Shown: one piece after another, positions 60,984-64,000 of the stretch
Layout of the letters: every line of letters begins with the position of its first letter
How positions within the stretch are numbered: position 1 is the first letter of the stretch
DNA from: Mycolicibacterium cosmeticum
GTDB taxonomy: Bacteria; Actinomycetota; Actinomycetes; Mycobacteriales; Mycobacteriaceae
DNA: 64,000 nucleotides
Direction of reading: 5' to 3'
Assembly (NCBI RefSeq): GCF_000613185.1
Contig: NZ_CCBB010000001.1
Location: 1,612,001 to 1,676,000, forward strand
Position numbers and translations under genes: made by a program
The notes under the pieces: model-generated
Seen by the model: only the letters and a program-made list of their open reading frames with translations
Told to the model about the DNA's origin: nothing
Database searches by the model: none

Positions 60984-62951
60984 CACGGCCCGGCTCAGCG
61001 CCGCGGCCAGATCCTGCGCCGTCGTCACCGGCAGGTCGCACACCCGGCCCCGGCACACGTACGCGGCGTCGCGCCCACCGACGCGGTCCCGCCCGGCCAG
61101 CAGTTCGGTGCTGTCGGCGCGACCGCCCACCACGATGGCCCCGCCGGGCGCCAATGCCCGTGCCGCGGTGAGCAGTTCGGAGTCGTTCGGGTCGCAGGCG
61201 ACGGCGATCTGGAGGGGTCCGCGCACCGCGGCCTCGGCGACGGCCAGCCAGTGCCCGCCGGAGCGGGCGGCCCTGTCCAGGATGGACGTGGCCGCCGCCA
61301 GGGAGGCCGCGGCGGCCGTCGCGTAGCGCTGCTCGGAGGTCAGGTGCGCGGCCAGCTGCAACGCCTCGGTGACCAGCGCCGCACCGGACGGGGTCGCGCC
61401 GTCCAACGGGTCGGCGGGGCGCAGCACCAACGCCTCGGCGTCGTCGGCGGTGTCGAACCAGCGCCCGTCCGCGTCGGCGAAGTGGTCCAGTGCGGTGTCC
61501 AGCAGGGCGCTCGCCTCGGGCAACCAGTCACCACCGAGCTGGTACAGCGTCAGCAGCCCGGTGGCCAGCGCGGCGTAGTCCTCCAGGATCCCGGCACTGT
61601 CCCCGACGGTCCCGCCCAGGCTGGCCCGGCGCAGCCGGCCGTCCACCAGATGCAGGCCCAGCAGCGCGCGGGCGCATTCCGTTGCCGCGTCCAGGTAGCC
61701 GGGGCGGCCCAGCGCGACGGCGGCCTCGGCGAGCGCGGTGATGGCCAGCCCGTTCCACGCCGTGACGATCTTCGCGTCGCGGCCCGGCTGGACCCGCCGG
61801 GCCCGCGCCGCCAGCAGGGCCTCGCGCACCCCGGCGAACCGCACTGGGTCATCCGGGTCGGCACGCAGCTGTAGCACCGAGGTTCCGTGTTCGAAGGTGC
61901 CCGCCTCGGTCACACCGAAAAGCGAAGCGGCCCAGGCGCCGTCGTCGTCACCGAGCACGTCGCGCAGCTGCGCCGGTGTCCACACGTAGGTCGACCCCTC
62001 GGCCCCGTCGGCGTCGGCATCCAGGGACGAGGCGAACATCCCGCCGTCGCCCAGCTCGTCGATGATGAACCGGGCCGTCTCGTCGGCAACCTTGCGCGCC
62101 AACGGATTTCCGGTCCGCCTCGCCCAATGTGCGTACACCCGCAGCAGTAATGCGTTGTCGTACAGCATCTTCTCGAAATGCGGGACCACCCAGGCGTCGT
62201 CGACGCTGTAGCGGGCGAAGCCGCCGGCCAACTGGTCGTAGATGCCACCGCGGGCCATCGTTTCGCAGGTGCGCTGCACGGCATCCAGTCCGGACCCGGT
62301 GCGCTCGTGGTGTCGCAACAGCGCCTCCAGCAGCGCCGACGGCGGAAATTTCGGCGCCCGGCCGAAGCCGCCGTGCCGGCGGTCCTCGTCGCGCAGCACC
62401 GCGGCCACCGCGTCGTCGCACAACGCGGGTTGCAGTGCCGGCCCGCCGGGCAGTCCACCCGCCATGGCGCGCAGTTCACCGGCGATCCCGTCCGATGCCC
62501 GTTCCACCTCGTCGCGACGCTCCCGCCAGGTCTGCTCGACGGCCGAGAGCAGTTGCAGGAAGGCGTCTTTCGGGTAATAGGTGCCCGCGAAGAACGGCCG
62601 GCCGTCCGGGGTGAGGAAGCACGTCATCGGCCAGCCGCCCTGCCCGGTCAGGCCGACGGTCGCGGCCATGTACACGGCGTCCAGGTCGGGCCGTTCCTCG
62701 CGGTCGACCTTGATGCACACGAAGTGCGCGTTGGCCACCGCGGCGACGTCGGCGGACTCGAAGGATTCGTGCGCCATCACATGGCACCAGTGGCAGGCCG
62801 CGTACCCGACGGACAGCAGGATCGGGACGTCGCGTTCGGCCGCTTCGGCCAGTGCCTGCGCACCCCACTGTTGCCAGTGCACCGGGTTGTCGGCGTGCTG
62901 GCGCAGGTACGGGCTGGTCGCCCCGCCCAGGGTGTTACCCCTTGGGGTCAT
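60981..62951 (-). CDS. Thioredoxin-domain protein (YyaL/SSP411 family)
   Basis: A 656-residue protein. The N-terminal 160 residues are a DUF255 thioredoxin-like domain (SPYLRQHADNPVHWQQW, GYAACHWCHVMAHESF, FVCIKVDREERPDLD). The rest resembles an alpha/alpha-barrel of N-acylglucosamine epimerase type (DQLAGGFARYSVDDAWVVPHFEKM). It matches Rv1084 in position. The role is unknown. ATG 62951 overlaps the end of the next upstream gene by 17 bp. Confidence 0.92.
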   Translation of the reverse strand: MTPRGNTLGGATSPYLRQHADNPVHWQQWGAQALAEAAERDVPILLSVGYAACHWCHVMAHESFESADVAAVANAHFVCIKVDREERPDLDAVYMAATVGLTGQGGWPMTCFLTPDGRPFFAGTYYPKDAFLQLLSAVEQTWRERRDEVERASDGIAGELRAMAGGLPGGPALQPALCDDAVAAVLRDEDRRHGGFGRAPKFPPSALLEALLRHHERTGSGLDAVQRTCETMARGGIYDQLAGGFARYSVDDAWVVPHFEKMLYDNALLLRVYAHWARRTGNPLARKVADETARFIIDELGDGGMFASSLDADADGAEGSTYVWTPAQLRDVLGDDDGAWAASLFGVTEAGTFEHGTSVLQLRADPDDPVRFAGVREALLAARARRVQPGRDAKIVTAWNGLAITALAEAAVALGRPGYLDAATECARALLGLHLVDGRLRRASLGGTVGDSAGILEDYAALATGLLTLYQLGGDWLPEASALLDTALDHFADADGRWFDTADDAEALVLRPADPLDGATPSGAALVTEALQLAAHLTSEQRYATAAAASLAAATSILDRAARSGGHWLAVAEAAVRGPLQIAVACDPNDSELLTAARALAPGGAIVVGGRADSTELLAGRDRVGGRDAAYVCRGRVCDLPVTTAQDLAAALSRAV

Positions 62952-63192
62952 CCTTGACCTCGCCCGCGGTGCCCTCGTCGATGGCCTGATCCGGCTCGGG
63001 ATGATCCGGGTCGAACGACTCCGGCAGCCGCTTGAGGTGCCGGTTCATCGACCACACCAGCGCGAAGGTGCCGATCAGCAGCAGCACCACGATGACCAGG
63101 CCGAGCGGGCTGGCCTTGCCGAAGTCGGGCCCGGTGTCGCGCGGACCGTCCTCGGCCAGCAGGCCGGCGACCAGGAGCAGCGTGTCGGTCAT
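62935..63192 (-). CDS. Small membrane protein between mca and the thioredoxin-domain gene
   Basis: An 85-residue protein with one membrane helix ([18 protein letters not shown], residues about 29-47), an N-terminal short extracytoplasmic part and an acidic C-terminal tail ([15 protein letters not shown]). It overlaps mca by 4 bp. This is the Rv1083 position; the function is unknown, but tight coupling with mca is conserved. Confidence 0.85.
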   Translation of the reverse strand: MTDTLLLVAGLLAEDGPRDTGPDFGKASPLGLVIVVLLLIGTFALVWSMNRHLKRLPESFDPDHPEPDQAIDEGTAGEVKDDPKG

Positions 63193-64000
63193 GGTTCGAT
63201 TCCCGCGAAGAGGTCGGTCTCGGGCAGTTGCACCGGCACGCGGGAGCGGGCCAGTTCGAACTCCTCGGTCGGCCACAGCCGCTGCTGCCACTCGATCGGG
63301 GCGTGGAAGAAATCCCCGTTCGGGTCGATCTGGGTGGCGTGGGCGCGCAGGGCGTCGTCCCGCTGGGAGAAGTACTCGGCGCACTCCACCCGGGTGGTGA
63401 CCCGGCCCTCGAACACGTCGAACTCCGGGTCCCAGTGCTCCAGCCACTTGGTGAAGGGGCCGGTGCGGCCGTGCTTGGTGAACTCGTCCTGCAGCATCTG
63501 CATGCGCCGCCGCAGGAAGCCGTGGTTGTAGTACAGCTTGGACACCGCCCACGGCTCGCCCGCGTCCGGGAACCGCAGGTAGTCGGCGGCGGCCTCGTAG
63601 GCGGCGACGCTGACCTCGTGGCACCGGATGTGGTCGGGGTGCGGATACCCGCCGTTCTCGTCGTAGGTGGTCAGCACGTGCGGCCGGAACTCGCGGATCA
63701 CCCGCACCAGCCGCTCGACGGGTTCGGCCAGCGGCACCAGGGCGAAGCACCCCTCGGGCAGCGGCGGCAGGGGGTCACCCTCGGGCAGGCCGGAGTCCAC
63801 GAAGCCCAGCCAGTGATGTTCGACCCCGAGGATCTCCGCGGCCTTGGCCATCTCGTCGCGGCGCACCTCGGCGATCCGGCCGTGCACCTCGGGCAGGTCC
63901 ATGGCCGGGTTGAGGATGTCGCCGCGCTCGCCGCCGGTCAGCGTGACCACCATGACGCGGACCCCTTCGGCCGCGTACTTCGCGGTGGTCGCCGCGCCCT
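63189..64000 (-). CDS. mca: Mycothiol S-conjugate amidase (5' end beyond window)
   Basis: 270 residues are visible; the start lies beyond 64000. Diagnostic stretches are [21 protein letters not shown] (given in two parts: [10 protein letters not shown] and LNPAMDLP), [19 protein letters not shown] with the zinc-site residues, [18 protein letters not shown] and the terminal LFAGIEP. Mca cleaves mycothiol conjugates so that toxins can be exported as mercapturic acids, and it is confined to actinobacteria. Confidence 0.95.
   Translation of the reverse strand, partial: GAATTAKYAAEGVRVMVVTLTGGERGDILNPAMDLPEVHGRIAEVRRDEMAKAAEILGVEHHWLGFVDSGLPEGDPLPPLPEGCFALVPLAEPVERLVRVIREFRPHVLTTYDENGGYPHPDHIRCHEVSVAAYEAAADYLRFPDAGEPWAVSKLYYNHGFLRRRMQMLQDEFTKHGRTGPFTKWLEHWDPEFDVFEGRVTTRVECAEYFSQRDDALRAHATQIDPNGDFFHAPIEWQQRLWPTEEFELARSRVPVQLPETDLFAGIEP

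Noticed and set aside
1..64000. CRISPR arrays, rRNA genes, insertion sequences
   Set aside because: No regularly spaced repeats, no rRNA-like stretches and no transposase motifs were recognised on either strand.

Overview
The window is high-GC actinobacterial DNA, almost certainly from a rapidly growing mycobacterium (Mycolicibacterium type). It carries a full Mce transporter operon, mycothiol S-conjugate amidase (mca), DesA2, a short-chain Z-isoprenyl diphosphate synthase and KstR-type operators. From about 28.5 kb to the right end, the gene order matches, in reverse, the M. tuberculosis stretch from ychF (Rv1112) to mca (Rv1082) as I remember it, with extra genes inserted. At least sixteen genes have a TANNNT -10 box only 6-8 nt before the start codon, the mycobacterial leaderless-mRNA layout.

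Left part (1-24 kb). A minus-strand mce operon (yrbEA, yrbEB, mceA-F, two Mce-associated proteins, then a WS/DGAT-like acyltransferase cut by the window edge) lies downstream of a TetR regulator. Next come a divergent alpha/beta hydrolase and a set of envelope or secreted proteins (permuted papain-like protein, beta-propeller, secreted Cys-rich protein, DUF4232 lipoprotein). An ethanolamine module follows: permease-eutB-eutC, an acetaldehyde-type dehydrogenase, and a GAF/winged-helix regulator. The two promoters of this module share a sequence element, so the pathway (ethanolamine to acetaldehyde plus ammonia, then acetate) is probably one regulon.

Middle (24.1-28.5 kb). This is the most unusual region. 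The 3' end of ychF occurs four times: once in the intact gene and three times as short remnants, each with a different tail codon set. The outermost remnant keeps the usual YchF terminus (F-N-V-stop). The 4.4 kb between the copies holds only genes oriented like ychF, apart from decayed scraps: vapBC, a pseudogene, a small unknown gene, a membrane-anchored HNH nuclease, a HTH protein and a proteasome-like Ntn-hydrolase starting 10 bp after ychF. I read this as three cargo modules accreted one after another at the ychF 3' end, without any visible recombinase.

Right part (28.5-64 kb). Housekeeping genes (ychF, ispH, xseAB, glpX, fum, phoAT-phoH2, desA2, glyA, coaA, Z-FPP synthase, mca) are mixed with accessory blocks. 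One is a sulfatase/HAD phosphatase/formylglycine-generating-enzyme operon preceded by strong inverted repeats. Another is a P450 next to two NAD(P)-dependent dehydrogenases. A 3beta-HSD gene and the dehydrogenase pair each have a perfect KstR operator, pointing to steroid metabolism. Several perfect long hairpins without U-tracts act as probable terminators between genes. No rRNA, tRNA, CRISPR array, insertion sequence or integrase was recognised.
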